Shown here: piece by piece, positions 54,798 through 63,705 of the stretch
How positions within the stretch are numbered: position 1 is the stretch's first letter
How the letters are laid out: each line of letters starts with the position of its first letter
From: Maribacter orientalis
Lineage (GTDB): Bacteria; Bacteroidota; Bacteroidia; Flavobacteriales; Flavobacteriaceae
Direction: 5' to 3'
Assembly: GCF_900109345.1 (NCBI RefSeq)
Contig: NZ_FNZN01000013.1
Location: 29,747-93,746 of the forward strand
DNA length: 64,000 bases
Notes under the pieces: model-generated
Databases searched by the model: none
Told to the model about the DNA's origin: nothing
What the model saw: the letters and a program-made list of their open reading frames with translations, nothing else
Position numbers and translations under genes: made by a program

Positions 54798-55552
54798 AAG
54801 ACAAAATAAAAATTTTTCTAGATTCTGATTTATTAGAAAAATATCTTTTAGGAGCTACTACCGATTTAGAAGCTATGCAAGTTGAGCGATATATTGCTAT
54901 GTATCCTGAAGTACGCGATACTTATAATGAATTGCAAGATAACCTTGAAATTTTTGCAAAACTACACGCCATCGAAGCACCAAAAGGGCTAAAGGATAAA
55001 ATTCAATCAAGATTAAAAGCTGAGAGAAGTGGAAGAAAAAAATTCTTCAGGTATGCTATCGCGGCAAGTATTACTGCAATCATGTTTGCAGGAATTTCAA
55101 CTTTCTTCTGGAATCAAAATCAGAGTTTACAACAAGAGAATAGCGTGGTTAGCAATAAGATTAAGTTGCTTGAAGAAAATATGAAAGAACAGTTAGAAGA
55201 TGTACGTAACCAGTTTATCGTACTAAACAACCCACAAACAAAAAAGTATAATGTAAAAGGTAATCAAAAAGCAAAAGACCTAAAAGCTGTTGCTTATATA
55301 AATCCTGTAAAAAAATTATCTTATATAAATGTGAGCAAATTACCTCACATTCCAGATAGTCAATGTTTTCAAATGTGGGCTGAGGTCAACGGTAAAATGA
55401 TTAATCTAGGTATCATTGAAGAAGCTGGCGATCAACAAAAATTAATGGCGTTACCTTATGCCGAAAATGCTGTTGGCTATATTACCATTGAACAGAAAGG
55501 TGGTAATCATGCTCCTAGTCTAGAAAATATAGTAGCGAATATAGCTTACTAG
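54794..55552 (+). CDS. Anti-sigma factor (RskA-like)
   Basis: A 252-residue membrane protein. The N-terminal cytoplasmic part (about 1-75, 'LEKYLLGATTDLEAMQVERY') resembles the anti-sigma zinc-less domain, one membrane helix follows (about 82-101), then a short coiled coil and a C-terminal RskA domain ('INPVKKLSYINVSKLPHIPD' and 'MWAEVNGKMINLGI'). It holds the sigma factor encoded just upstream inactive at the membrane. Confidence 0.9.
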   Translation: MKDKIKIFLDSDLLEKYLLGATTDLEAMQVERYIAMYPEVRDTYNELQDNLEIFAKLHAIEAPKGLKDKIQSRLKAERSGRKKFFRYAIAASITAIMFAGISTFFWNQNQSLQQENSVVSNKIKLLEENMKEQLEDVRNQFIVLNNPQTKKYNVKGNQKAKDLKAVAYINPVKKLSYINVSKLPHIPDSQCFQMWAEVNGKMINLGIIEEAGDQQKLMALPYAENAVGYITIEQKGGNHAPSLENIVANIAY

Positions 55553-55575
55553 CATTTCAAATATAAAGTATTCTT

Positions 55576-55597
55576 AAAGCCCCAATTTTGGGGCTTT
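55576..55597 (+). terminator. Intrinsic terminator after the anti-sigma gene
   Basis: A perfect 10-bp stem AAAGCCCCAA/TTGGGGCTTT with a 2-base loop (effectively a 9-bp stem and tetraloop), followed by ATTTTTT. Ends the sigma/anti-sigma operon. Confidence 0.85.
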
Positions 55598-55625
55598 ATT
55601 TTTTATCTTTGTTTAAAATTAGCTT

Positions 55626-55829
55626 ATGAAACTATTATTTTTAACCATCGGTTTATTAGCATTGGCTTTTGCAGGTATCGCAATTAAAATTTGGTCTAAG
55701 AAAGACGGTGAATTTGCAGGAACTTGTGCTAGCCAAAGCCCATTTTTAAATCAAGACGGACAAGCATGTGGTATGTGTGGCAAATTACCCACCGAACAAG
55801 ATTGCAAAAAAGATATTATTTCTGAATAA
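55626..55829 (+). CDS. Small Cys-containing membrane-anchored protein
   Basis: A 67-residue protein with an N-terminal membrane helix (about residues 2-21) and a short tail bearing four cysteines (34, 48, 51, 60), including CGMC. Similar proteins, labelled membrane or secreted protein, are known to me from flavobacteria; no function is established. The CxxC could bind metal or act in redox. It sits between two sigma-factor units. Confidence 0.6.
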   Translation: MKLLFLTIGLLALAFAGIAIKIWSKKDGEFAGTCASQSPFLNQDGQACGMCGKLPTEQDCKKDIISE

Positions 55830-55873
55830 GGTAAATTCATTCTTATTGAGCTTACCTATCCCAAAACCATTTT

Positions 55874-56431
55874 TTGAACAACGTAGACAATTTAGAAGAA
55901 ACAATACAAAAGGCGAAAGAAGGCAACCAAATTGCTTTTAGTCGCTTGTTGGATATGTTTTGGAACGATGTTTACGGCTTTCAATTAAAACGTACCGAAA
56001 ACGAAAATGACTCGGAAGATATTACTATTCAAACTTTCTCTAAGGCATTTGATAAGATACAAACGTATAATGAATCTTATGTATTTAAAACTTGGTTGAT
56101 AGCCATTTCTAAAAACATACACATAGATTTAGTTCGTAAGCGCAAAAAAAGCCTGTTAGACTCTAGAAGCAGTGCCGAATCAATAACCAGCGCATTAGAT
56201 GTAACACCTTCAATGGAAGATCAGTTGATACAAGAACAGAATTTAGCTGATTTATTAAGGGACATTAAAAAATTAAAACCGCACTATCAAACCGTTATAA
56301 ACCTTAGGTATTTTAATGAATTAAGTTATGCAGATATTGCAGCAAAATTAAATGAACCTATAAATAGTGTTAAAGTAAAGCTTCTTAGGGCTAAGAAATT
56401 GCTTTCTGAAATCATTAAAGCAAGGAAGTAA
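55874..56431 (+). CDS. Second ECF-type sigma factor, TTG start
   Basis: A 185-residue sigma-70 family protein: region 2 'MFWNDVYGFQLKRTENENDS' and 'DITIQTFSKAFDKIQTYNES', region 4 'TVINLRYFNELSYADIAAKL' and 'INSVKVKLLRAKKLL'. It begins at TTG (55874), since no ATG lies upstream in frame and the next would delete region 2. No anti-sigma gene adjoins it. Unrelated in detail to the sigma factor at 54234. Confidence 0.88.
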   Translation: MNNVDNLEETIQKAKEGNQIAFSRLLDMFWNDVYGFQLKRTENENDSEDITIQTFSKAFDKIQTYNESYVFKTWLIAISKNIHIDLVRKRKKSLLDSRSSAESITSALDVTPSMEDQLIQEQNLADLLRDIKKLKPHYQTVINLRYFNELSYADIAAKLNEPINSVKVKLLRAKKLLSEIIKARK

Positions 56432-56517
56432 ACTACTATTTAACCATCTTCACTTTCACATTGCAAAAGCTGATTGTTTCAAAGGTAATTCTACTTTATA
56501 GACACTTTTTAAGTTCG

Positions 56518-56525
56518 TATATTTG
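56518..56525 (+). promoter_or_regulatory. -7 box of the lipA promoter
   Basis: TATATTTG matches TAnnTTTG exactly and lies 15 bases before the lipA start. The -33 region is poor (CTTT), so this is a tentative call. Confidence 0.4.
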
Positions 56526-56540
56526 TATTAAAATATTAGC

Positions 56541-57416
56541 ATGTCTACAGTCCTAAATGAAAATGTTGCTCCACCTAAAGGTAAACCGAAATGGCTTAGG
56601 GTTAAATTACCTACAGGTAAAAAATACACACAACTAAGAGGTTTAGTTGATAAGTATGACCTTCATACAATTTGCACTAGTGGTAGTTGCCCAAATATGG
56701 GAGAATGTTGGGGCGAAGGAACCGCGACCTTCATGATATTAGGTAATGTTTGCACAAGATCATGTGGTTTTTGTGGAGTAAAAACTGGTAGACCGGAAAA
56801 TGTTGATTGGGCAGAACCAGAAAAAGTGGCGCGTTCTATTAAGATAATGGGCATTAAACATGCTGTTGTTACTTCTGTAGATAGAGATGACCTTAAGGAC
56901 ATGGGATCTATTATTTGGGCCGAAACGGTAAAAGCCATTCGTAGAATGAACCCAACTACTACTTTAGAAACTTTAATTCCCGATTTTCAAGGAATCGAAA
57001 AACATTTGGACAGAATTATAGACGTTGCCCCAGAAGTGGTTTCCCATAATATGGAAACGGTTAAAAGGTTGACTAGGGAAGTACGTATACAAGCAAAATA
57101 CGAACGTAGTCTTGAGGCACTTAATTATTTGAAAAAGCAAGGTGTTAATAGAACTAAATCTGGAATCATGTTGGGTCTTGGTGAACATGAAGACGAGGTA
57201 ATTACTACTTTGCAGGACTTAAGAAGTGTAAACGTCGATGTCGTTACCATAGGCCAGTACCTACAGCCATCTAAAAAGCATCTACCTGTAAAGGAATTTA
57301 TCACCCCAGAGCAATTTAAAAAATATGAGGACATTGGCCTAGAAATGGGCTTTAGACATGTGGAAAGCGGTGCATTGGTTAGATCATCTTACAAAGCGCA
57401 TAAACACATTCTTTAA
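56541..57416 (+). CDS. lipA: Lipoyl synthase
   Basis: A 291-residue radical SAM enzyme that inserts sulfur into octanoyl groups of lipoyl domains. The auxiliary cluster cysteines are in [16 protein letters not shown] and the SAM cluster is [10 protein letters not shown] (CxxxCxxC). The C-terminal RSSYKAH motif supplies the Ser ligand. Full length, and it has its own terminator. Confidence 0.97.
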   Translation: MSTVLNENVAPPKGKPKWLRVKLPTGKKYTQLRGLVDKYDLHTICTSGSCPNMGECWGEGTATFMILGNVCTRSCGFCGVKTGRPENVDWAEPEKVARSIKIMGIKHAVVTSVDRDDLKDMGSIIWAETVKAIRRMNPTTTLETLIPDFQGIEKHLDRIIDVAPEVVSHNMETVKRLTREVRIQAKYERSLEALNYLKKQGVNRTKSGIMLGLGEHEDEVITTLQDLRSVNVDVVTIGQYLQPSKKHLPVKEFITPEQFKKYEDIGLEMGFRHVESGALVRSSYKAHKHIL

Positions 57417-57421
57417 TTCGT

Positions 57422-57477
57422 AAGACCACAAACAGGAATTATTAAAATAATTTTTGTTTGTGGTCTTTTTTTACTTT
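57422..57477 (+). terminator. Intrinsic terminator after lipA
   Basis: AAGACCACAAACA and TGTTTGTGGTCTT form a 13-bp stem with a 30-base loop, followed by TTTTTTACTTTTTT. The lipA stop is only five bases upstream. Confidence 0.8.
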
Positions 57478-57516
57478 TTTATCGTTCTATAATTTATTCA
57501 CCTCCAACGTTAACCA

Positions 57517-58527
57517 ATGCAAAAAATAAATATTGGCATTAATGGTTTTGGAAGAATAGGAAGAACCCTATTCCGCCTTTTGCAACAACAAGAACATTTA
57601 AATGTAGTTGCCATTAATGATTTAGCAGATACAAGAACACTTTCTCATTTATTAAAATACGACAGTATACACGGTACATCACCCCATATAATCGGGCATG
57701 ATGAAAAACATATTATCATTAACGGCAAGCAAATTCTATTATCTAACGAAACCCATCCTTCTAAAATTAACTGGTCATCTACTAATGTTGACTTGGTCGT
57801 AGAATGCACGGGGAAGTTTAAGGACCGAGAAACATTAGCTTTTCATATTTCAAATGGGGCAAAAAAAGTTATTCTTTCTGTACCACCATCTGAAGATGAT
57901 ATAAAAATGATTGTTTTCGGCATAAATGAAGATACTTTAAACGCCACTGATGATATTATATCAAATGCATCATGTACCACCAATAATGCCGCACCCATGA
58001 TTAAGGTGATAAATGACCTTTGTGGTATTGAACAAGCCTACATCACTACCATACACTCCTACACCACCGATCAAAGCCTACATGACCAACCCCATCGCGA
58101 TTTAAGAAGGGCACGAGCAGCAGCTCTATCTATTGTACCCACAACAACTGGTGCCGCAAAAGCTTTGACAAGAATATTTCCTGAACTAGCAGATTCTATT
58201 GGTGGTTGTGGCATTAGAGTACCTGTGGCCAATGGATCTTTAACTGATATCACTTTAAATGTGAAAAGGACTACAACTATTGAGGAAATAAATGATACAT
58301 TTGAAAAAGCATCGAAAAATCAGTTCAAAAATATATTGTGCTTCACCGATGACCCAATAGTTTCTATAGACATAAACAATAGTTGCTATTCTTGTACGTT
58401 TGATTCTTTAATGACCTCTGTAATAGGAAGAATGGTGAAGATTATTGGTTGGTACGATAACGAAACCGGTTATAGCAGCAGAATCATTGATTTGATGAAC
58501 TACATGAACAGTAAAAATTATATTTGA
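57517..58527 (+). CDS. gap: Glyceraldehyde-3-phosphate dehydrogenase
   Basis: A 336-residue NAD-dependent type I GAPDH. The Rossmann motif is NGFGRIGRTLFR, the nucleophile Cys153 is in SNASCTTNNAAPM, and 'GWYDNETGYSSR' is the C-terminal signature. Asp35 in INDL suggests NAD rather than NADP. Many flavobacteria carry more than one copy; whether this is the glycolytic or gluconeogenic form is not clear. The next gene overlaps it by four bases. Confidence 0.94.
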   Translation: MQKINIGINGFGRIGRTLFRLLQQQEHLNVVAINDLADTRTLSHLLKYDSIHGTSPHIIGHDEKHIIINGKQILLSNETHPSKINWSSTNVDLVVECTGKFKDRETLAFHISNGAKKVILSVPPSEDDIKMIVFGINEDTLNATDDIISNASCTTNNAAPMIKVINDLCGIEQAYITTIHSYTTDQSLHDQPHRDLRRARAAALSIVPTTTGAAKALTRIFPELADSIGGCGIRVPVANGSLTDITLNVKRTTTIEEINDTFEKASKNQFKNILCFTDDPIVSIDINNSCYSCTFDSLMTSVIGRMVKIIGWYDNETGYSSRIIDLMNYMNSKNYI

Positions 58528-60743
58528 ACCTATTATTCTTAAATAGAGCAATTAAATTCTTTATAGTCCCCATTTTTATTATGGCGACTACAACTTGTGC
58601 ATTTTCACAAGACTCGCTTAGCTCAAATGATATTCAATCTTATTTCAACCAAGCGAGAAAATTTAAGAATCAAGATAAAATAGATTTAGCCCTTGAAACT
58701 TTAAATACAGCAGCGAATGAAGCTGAAAAGAAAGAGGATATCAAAGCATTAATTGATAGTCTTCATGAGCTGGCATTGCTGTATCTAAAAATTGACAAAG
58801 AAGGAGATACAGAATTCTATTGGGATCGCGCCAGTGTATTATTAAAAGATATTGAATACCCATACGGGGATGCAATGCACAAATATATTGAAGCAATTCT
58901 CTTGCATCGAAGTAACCGAAATTTTCAATCATTGTTTATGCTGAATGAGGCAAAACAACTTAATAATGATAGAAATTTTTATAATAATCTGCTGTTAACC
59001 GAGGCTAGAGTTTATATTAGTTTAGAAAAATACGATAGTGCTAAAAAAAATCTAAACTCTCTTATTATAAATACAGATATTCATGAAAAAGAATATCTCA
59101 CTTCGCAAGCATATTTAACTCTTGCAGAATTAAATTTAAAAACTGACAGTTTAACTGAGTCGGCTAAAAATGGAGAAAATGCATTAGTCGTAGCACAAGT
59201 CAATGGCTTTTTAGAAGATATAAAAACAGCTAATGCGTTATTAAGCAATGTGTATGAGAGGTTAGGTTTGTATCAAAAATCTTTAGTCAACAGTCAAAAC
59301 CTAATTCAGCTAAAAGACTCTATTTTCAACATAGAAAAAAATAAAATTGAAGCTAAAACTGCCGATAAAATAAAAGACGATTACAAGACAGAAGAAATAG
59401 CAAGGCAAGAGAAGAAAATTGAGGAACTAACAGAATCGCAAAATAGATCTGAACTTACCGCAATTTTAGCGTCGGCTTTTTTGATTATTATATCACTGCT
59501 AGCAGTTACCCTGTATCGTAACAATCAAATCAAACTTAAAACGAACGATTTACTTCAAACCAAGAATAAAGAATTACAAATAGCACGAGATGGCGCTGTA
59601 CAAGCTATGGAAGCGAAGACAAACTTCCTTTCAACTGTTAGCCATGAACTTAGAACTCCATTATATGCCGTTACAGGCCTAACCCATCTTCTTTTAGAAG
59701 AGGAGCCGCAAGAACATCAAAAGGAGCATTTAAAGGCATTAAAATTCTCCGGTGATTATTTGTTAAATTTCATTAATGATATACTTCATATCAATAAAAT
59801 TGACGCCAATAAATTAGAACCTCTTAATATGGAGTTTAACTTAAACAAGGTTATTCATGAGGTTATTAATTCATTGACTCAAAGCGCTAAAGCAAACAAT
59901 ACCAAATTGATTCTGGAGTATGATGCCGAGATACCTGGGCATTTATTAAGTGACCCATTAAAGCTTTCACAAATTTTCATGAACTTGATTGGTAATTCTA
60001 TCAAGTTTACGAAAGGTGGTGAAGTAAAAGTTGTTGCTAAACTGCTTAATAAAGTAGAAGACGATGTAACGATTTATTTTGAAGTAAGCGATAATGGTAT
60101 TGGTATTTCAAAAGAAAAGCAGAAAAGTATTTTTGAAGGATTCGAACAAGGTTCAATTCAAATAAACCGTGAATATGGAGGAACTGGTTTAGGACTTACT
60201 ATTGTAAAAAGTCTTTTAGGACTGTTCAATAGTAAAATAGAACTTGAGAGCACATTGGGAGAAGGAAGTTCTTTCTTCTTTGAAATTGAAATGAAAAGTC
60301 TTGATGATCTTCCAGAAGATTTTTCATTCGAAATAACACCTCGCGATTACGATTTTAAAAATCTTCACTTATTAATTGTTGAGGATAATAAAATCAATCA
60401 AGTAATCACTAAAAAAATGCTATCTAAAAAAGGCATGACTAGTGACATTGCCAACAATGGTTATGAAGCCATTACTTTGGCTCAAGAAAATGTTTACGAT
60501 GCCATTCTTATGGATATACATATGCCTGGTATTAGTGGCGAAGAAGCCACTATTGAAATTAGAAAATTCAACCAAGACACACCCATTATTGCATTAACCG
60601 CAATTTCATTAGATGATAGTTTAGAAAGTTTTTATGCGGCTGGTTGTAATGACGTGGTCACCAAACCTTTTAAACCTGAGGTTTTCTATCAAAAAATAGG
60701 TGAGAACATTTTTGATAAAGATATTAGGAATTCGTTGTCATAA
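58524..60743 (+). CDS. TPR hybrid histidine kinase with receiver domain
   Basis: A 739-residue hybrid sensor. A signal peptide or anchor (about residues 1-29), periplasmic TPR-like repeats (30-270), a membrane helix (about 312-331), HisKA with His374 in TVSHELRTPLYAV, HATPase with NLIGNSIKFTKGG and GGTGLGLTIVK, and a receiver with Asp664 in YDAILMDIHMPG. The start is TTG at 58524, overlapping the gap stop, which preserves the signal peptide. Cognate output is unknown. Confidence 0.9.
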   Translation: MNLLFLNRAIKFFIVPIFIMATTTCAFSQDSLSSNDIQSYFNQARKFKNQDKIDLALETLNTAANEAEKKEDIKALIDSLHELALLYLKIDKEGDTEFYWDRASVLLKDIEYPYGDAMHKYIEAILLHRSNRNFQSLFMLNEAKQLNNDRNFYNNLLLTEARVYISLEKYDSAKKNLNSLIINTDIHEKEYLTSQAYLTLAELNLKTDSLTESAKNGENALVVAQVNGFLEDIKTANALLSNVYERLGLYQKSLVNSQNLIQLKDSIFNIEKNKIEAKTADKIKDDYKTEEIARQEKKIEELTESQNRSELTAILASAFLIIISLLAVTLYRNNQIKLKTNDLLQTKNKELQIARDGAVQAMEAKTNFLSTVSHELRTPLYAVTGLTHLLLEEEPQEHQKEHLKALKFSGDYLLNFINDILHINKIDANKLEPLNMEFNLNKVIHEVINSLTQSAKANNTKLILEYDAEIPGHLLSDPLKLSQIFMNLIGNSIKFTKGGEVKVVAKLLNKVEDDVTIYFEVSDNGIGISKEKQKSIFEGFEQGSIQINREYGGTGLGLTIVKSLLGLFNSKIELESTLGEGSSFFFEIEMKSLDDLPEDFSFEITPRDYDFKNLHLLIVEDNKINQVITKKMLSKKGMTSDIANNGYEAITLAQENVYDAILMDIHMPGISGEEATIEIRKFNQDTPIIALTAISLDDSLESFYAAGCNDVVTKPFKPEVFYQKIGENIFDKDIRNSLS

Positions 60744-61725
60744 ATCTTTCTAATTCCGTTTCAAATATTTTAGCATCATCATCTAAAAATTGATGTGAGA
60801 CTTCAATGTAATGTAAATTGGTGAGTTTAGATTTTAACCGCACATAATCCTTCTCGGTAGTAAGAATACATTCTTTTCCTTTTAACACAGTAATTTCCTG
60901 TTCGGTAAAAAAATGATGATCATTAAACTTCAAGTGTTCAAATACGAGTCCCTCTCCCAATAAAAATTTTTCTAATGGAACCGGATTTGCAATACCTGTA
61001 ACCAAGGTCACTTTTTTATCCTTAAGGTCTTCGAGGTTTATATTAATACCCTTCAATTCTTCATTATAAGACAGAAAGCTAAAGAGAATTTTTTGATGCT
61101 CCTTCGGATTGATTTTATCTACTATTTTATTTCTTTCTGATAAAGATAAATTCTTAGGGCATTTGGTGACTACAATTGTATTTGCTCTTTGTGCCTCCCT
61201 TTTAGAATCTCTTAAATTACCGGTCGGTAAGTACCAATCATTCACGTAGATATTATTGTACGCCGTTAAAAGGATTGAATAGTCTGGCTTTACTTTTCGA
61301 TGTTGAAAAGCGTCATCTAATAAAATAACATCTGGTTTAACTATCTGTTCTAATTGTGCAATCCCATTTCTTCTATCAGCATCTACTGCTACCGCTACCT
61401 TTTGAAATTTAGATTTTAATTGAAACGGTTCATCCCCTAAATCTTCAACACTGGTTTTATGAGTAGAAAGTAAAAAACCATTAGATTTTCTTTTATATCC
61501 CCTACTTAAAATTGCCAATTGATATTTTTGATGAAGTGACCTTACCAATAACTCAATCATAGGAGTTTTACCGGTTCCGCCAACACTTAAATTACCCACA
61601 CAGATTGTTCTTGTGGTAAATGATTTTGAAGAGAAAATTCCTAAATCATAACATCGGTTTCGCAAAAACACAATTAAACCGTAAACTACTGAAATAGGAA
61701 GAAGAAGTTTTCGTAACACCTGCAT
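60724..61725 (-). CDS. lpxK: Tetraacyldisaccharide 4'-kinase
   Basis: A 333-residue membrane-associated kinase of lipid A synthesis. An N-terminal hydrophobic segment precedes the P-loop VGNLSVGGTGKTPMIE (about residue 41), 'AILSRGYKRKSNGF' and 'DVILLDDAFQHRKVKPDYSI' follow. Full length. Its 3' end overlaps the hybrid kinase by 20 bases on the opposite strand, and it is divergent from the Nif3-like gene. Confidence 0.94.
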   Translation of the reverse strand: MQVLRKLLLPISVVYGLIVFLRNRCYDLGIFSSKSFTTRTICVGNLSVGGTGKTPMIELLVRSLHQKYQLAILSRGYKRKSNGFLLSTHKTSVEDLGDEPFQLKSKFQKVAVAVDADRRNGIAQLEQIVKPDVILLDDAFQHRKVKPDYSILLTAYNNIYVNDWYLPTGNLRDSKREAQRANTIVVTKCPKNLSLSERNKIVDKINPKEHQKILFSFLSYNEELKGININLEDLKDKKVTLVTGIANPVPLEKFLLGEGLVFEHLKFNDHHFFTEQEITVLKGKECILTTEKDYVRLKSKLTNLHYIEVSHQFLDDDAKIFETELERFMTTNS

Positions 61726-61746
61726 CAGTACGAAATTATAATAATT

Positions 61747-61754
61747 TATCTTTG
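61747..61754 (+). promoter_or_regulatory. -7 box upstream of the Nif3-like gene
   Basis: TATCTTTG matches TAnnTTTG and would start transcription near 61760. It overlaps the TTG of a longer open frame, which supports starting the protein at the ATG at 61776. No clear -33 box. Confidence 0.4.
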
Positions 61755-61775
61755 AATACCTTATTTTTCAATAAA

Positions 61776-62870
61776 ATGACTATAAACACAATAACCCAAA
61801 TTTTAGAGGACTTTGCTCCACTAGACTATGCAGAAGATTTTGATAATGTAGGGCTACTCGTAGGCGACTCATCTTCCAAGTTAACTGGAGTTTTAGTCAC
61901 CTTAGATACCCTTGAAAATGTTGTTGATGAAGCAATTGCTAAAAAATGCAACTTAATTGTCAGCTTTCATCCTATTATTTTTGGCGGACTTAAGAAAATT
62001 ACCGGTAAGAATTATGTAGAACGGGTAGTTATAAAGGCTATTCAAAATAATATTGCTATTTATTCTATGCATACTGCTCTAGATAATGTAAGTCATGGTG
62101 TAAATGGAAAAATTTGCGAGGTATTGGGCCTATCTAATACTAAAATACTTATACCACAAAAGGGCACCCTAAAAAAACTAACCACCTATGTACCTTTAGC
62201 AAATGTTGAAGAAGTTAAAGAAGCTCTTTTCAATGCGGGCGCGGGTGAAATAGGAAATTACTCGAACTGTAGTTTTTCTACCGAAGGCAAAGGAACATAC
62301 AAAGCAAATGATAAAGCCAACCCAGTAAAAGGTACAATTGGTGAAATCCATACAGAAAAAGAGGTTATGTTAACCTGTATTTTTGGAAAGAACGATGAGC
62401 ACACGATTCTTAAAAATTTAATGGCTGCTCACCCCTACGAAGAAGTGGCATACGACATTCAAACCTTAGATAACACCAACCCATATATTGGCATGGGTAT
62501 GATTGGAGAACTAAAAGAAGAGATCTCAGAAATTGAGTTTTTAACTGATTTGAAGCAAAAAATGAAAACTTCAGTGGTTAGGCATTCTAAATTATTAGAT
62601 AAGCCAATTAAAAAAGTTGCAGTTTTAGGAGGTAGTGGTTCATTTGCAATTAGCGCTGCAAAAGCAGACGGAGCAAATGTTTTTATTACCGCAGACCTTA
62701 AATATCATCAATTCTACGAAGCTGAAAATCAAATGATTTTGGCCGATATAGGACACTTTGAAACTGAGCAGTTTACAAAAAACCTTTTAGTTGATTATCT
62801 TACGAAAAAAATTCCTAATTTTGCAATCCATTTATCGGAAAGTATAACAAATCCCATCAATTATTTTTAA
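61776..62870 (+). CDS. Nif3-like dinuclear metal centre protein
   Basis: A 364-residue protein. 'FAPLDYAEDFDNVGLLVGDS' and 'CNLIVSFHPIIFGGLKKITG' (His metal ligands) and C-terminal 'ADIGHFETEQFT' (His, Glu) are the GTP cyclohydrolase I type 2/Nif3 signature. A middle insert of about 100 residues is the usual extra domain. Function unproven. The zinc-ribbon-like gene follows after one base, a conserved pair in Bacteroidota. Confidence 0.9.
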   Translation: MTINTITQILEDFAPLDYAEDFDNVGLLVGDSSSKLTGVLVTLDTLENVVDEAIAKKCNLIVSFHPIIFGGLKKITGKNYVERVVIKAIQNNIAIYSMHTALDNVSHGVNGKICEVLGLSNTKILIPQKGTLKKLTTYVPLANVEEVKEALFNAGAGEIGNYSNCSFSTEGKGTYKANDKANPVKGTIGEIHTEKEVMLTCIFGKNDEHTILKNLMAAHPYEEVAYDIQTLDNTNPYIGMGMIGELKEEISEIEFLTDLKQKMKTSVVRHSKLLDKPIKKVAVLGGSGSFAISAAKADGANVFITADLKYHQFYEAENQMILADIGHFETEQFTKNLLVDYLTKKIPNFAIHLSESITNPINYF

Positions 62871-62871
62871 T

Positions 62872-63651
62872 ATGGCAAAAAAAGAAGATTCCTCTGTAGA
62901 AGCAAAGTTAAGAGCATTATATGATTTGCAATTAATTGATTCTAGAGTTGATGAAATAAGGAATGTTCGTGGTGAACTACCTTTAGAAGTAGAAGATTTG
63001 GAAGATGAAGTCCTTGGCCTAAAAACGAGAATGGATAAACTTAAATCTGATTTAGAAAATATAAATTTCGAAATCGGTGCTAAGAAAAACCTTATTGAAG
63101 AAGCAAAGACTCTAATTAAAAAATACGGTGAGCAACAAAAAAATGTTCGTAACAGTAGAGAATTCAATTCAATTAGTAAAGAATTAGAATTCCAAGAATT
63201 GGAAATTCAATTGGCTGATAAGAATATTAAAGAATTCAAAGCTCAAATAGAGCAAAAGAAAGCGGTTATTTCTGAAACGAAAGAGCGTTTGTCCGAGCGC
63301 GATGCTCACTTAAAGCACAAGAAAAGCGAATTGAATGCTATTCTTGCTGAAACTGAGAAAGAAGAAAAAGCATTGTTAGAAGAATCAATCAAATTTCAAG
63401 ATAAAATTGAAGACCGCTTGGTTAAGGCTTATGCCCGTATTCGTAAAAATGTTAAGAATGGTTTAGCAGTTGTGCCAATCGAAAGAGGTGCTTCAGGTGG
63501 TTCATTCTTTACTATTCCACCTCAAGTACAGGTTGAAATCGCTTCAAGAAAAAAAATCATTACCGATGAACATAGCGGTCGTATTTTAGTTGATCCTACG
63601 TTGGCTGAAGAAGAAAGTGAAAAAATGCAAAAAATGTTTGCTAAATTATAG
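62872..63651 (+). CDS. Coiled-coil protein with cysteine-less zinc ribbon (zf-RING_7 family)
   Basis: A 259-residue protein with a long coiled coil (about residues 20-180) and a C-terminal domain that aligns with C4 zinc ribbons ('GASGGSFFTIPPQVQVEI' then 'DEHSGRILVD') but has Ala, Gly, Glu and Ser where the ribbon cysteines belong; there is no Cys in that region. The family is thought to be a presumed chaperone or nucleic-acid-linked factor, with no firm role. It is translationally coupled to the Nif3-like gene. Confidence 0.82.
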   Translation: MAKKEDSSVEAKLRALYDLQLIDSRVDEIRNVRGELPLEVEDLEDEVLGLKTRMDKLKSDLENINFEIGAKKNLIEEAKTLIKKYGEQQKNVRNSREFNSISKELEFQELEIQLADKNIKEFKAQIEQKKAVISETKERLSERDAHLKHKKSELNAILAETEKEEKALLEESIKFQDKIEDRLVKAYARIRKNVKNGLAVVPIERGASGGSFFTIPPQVQVEIASRKKIITDEHSGRILVDPTLAEEESEKMQKMFAKL

Positions 63652-63705
63652 CAGTATTTAAGTGAGTCGTCCTAAAATAGGTTGACAGTTTTTAAATAAT
63701 TAATA

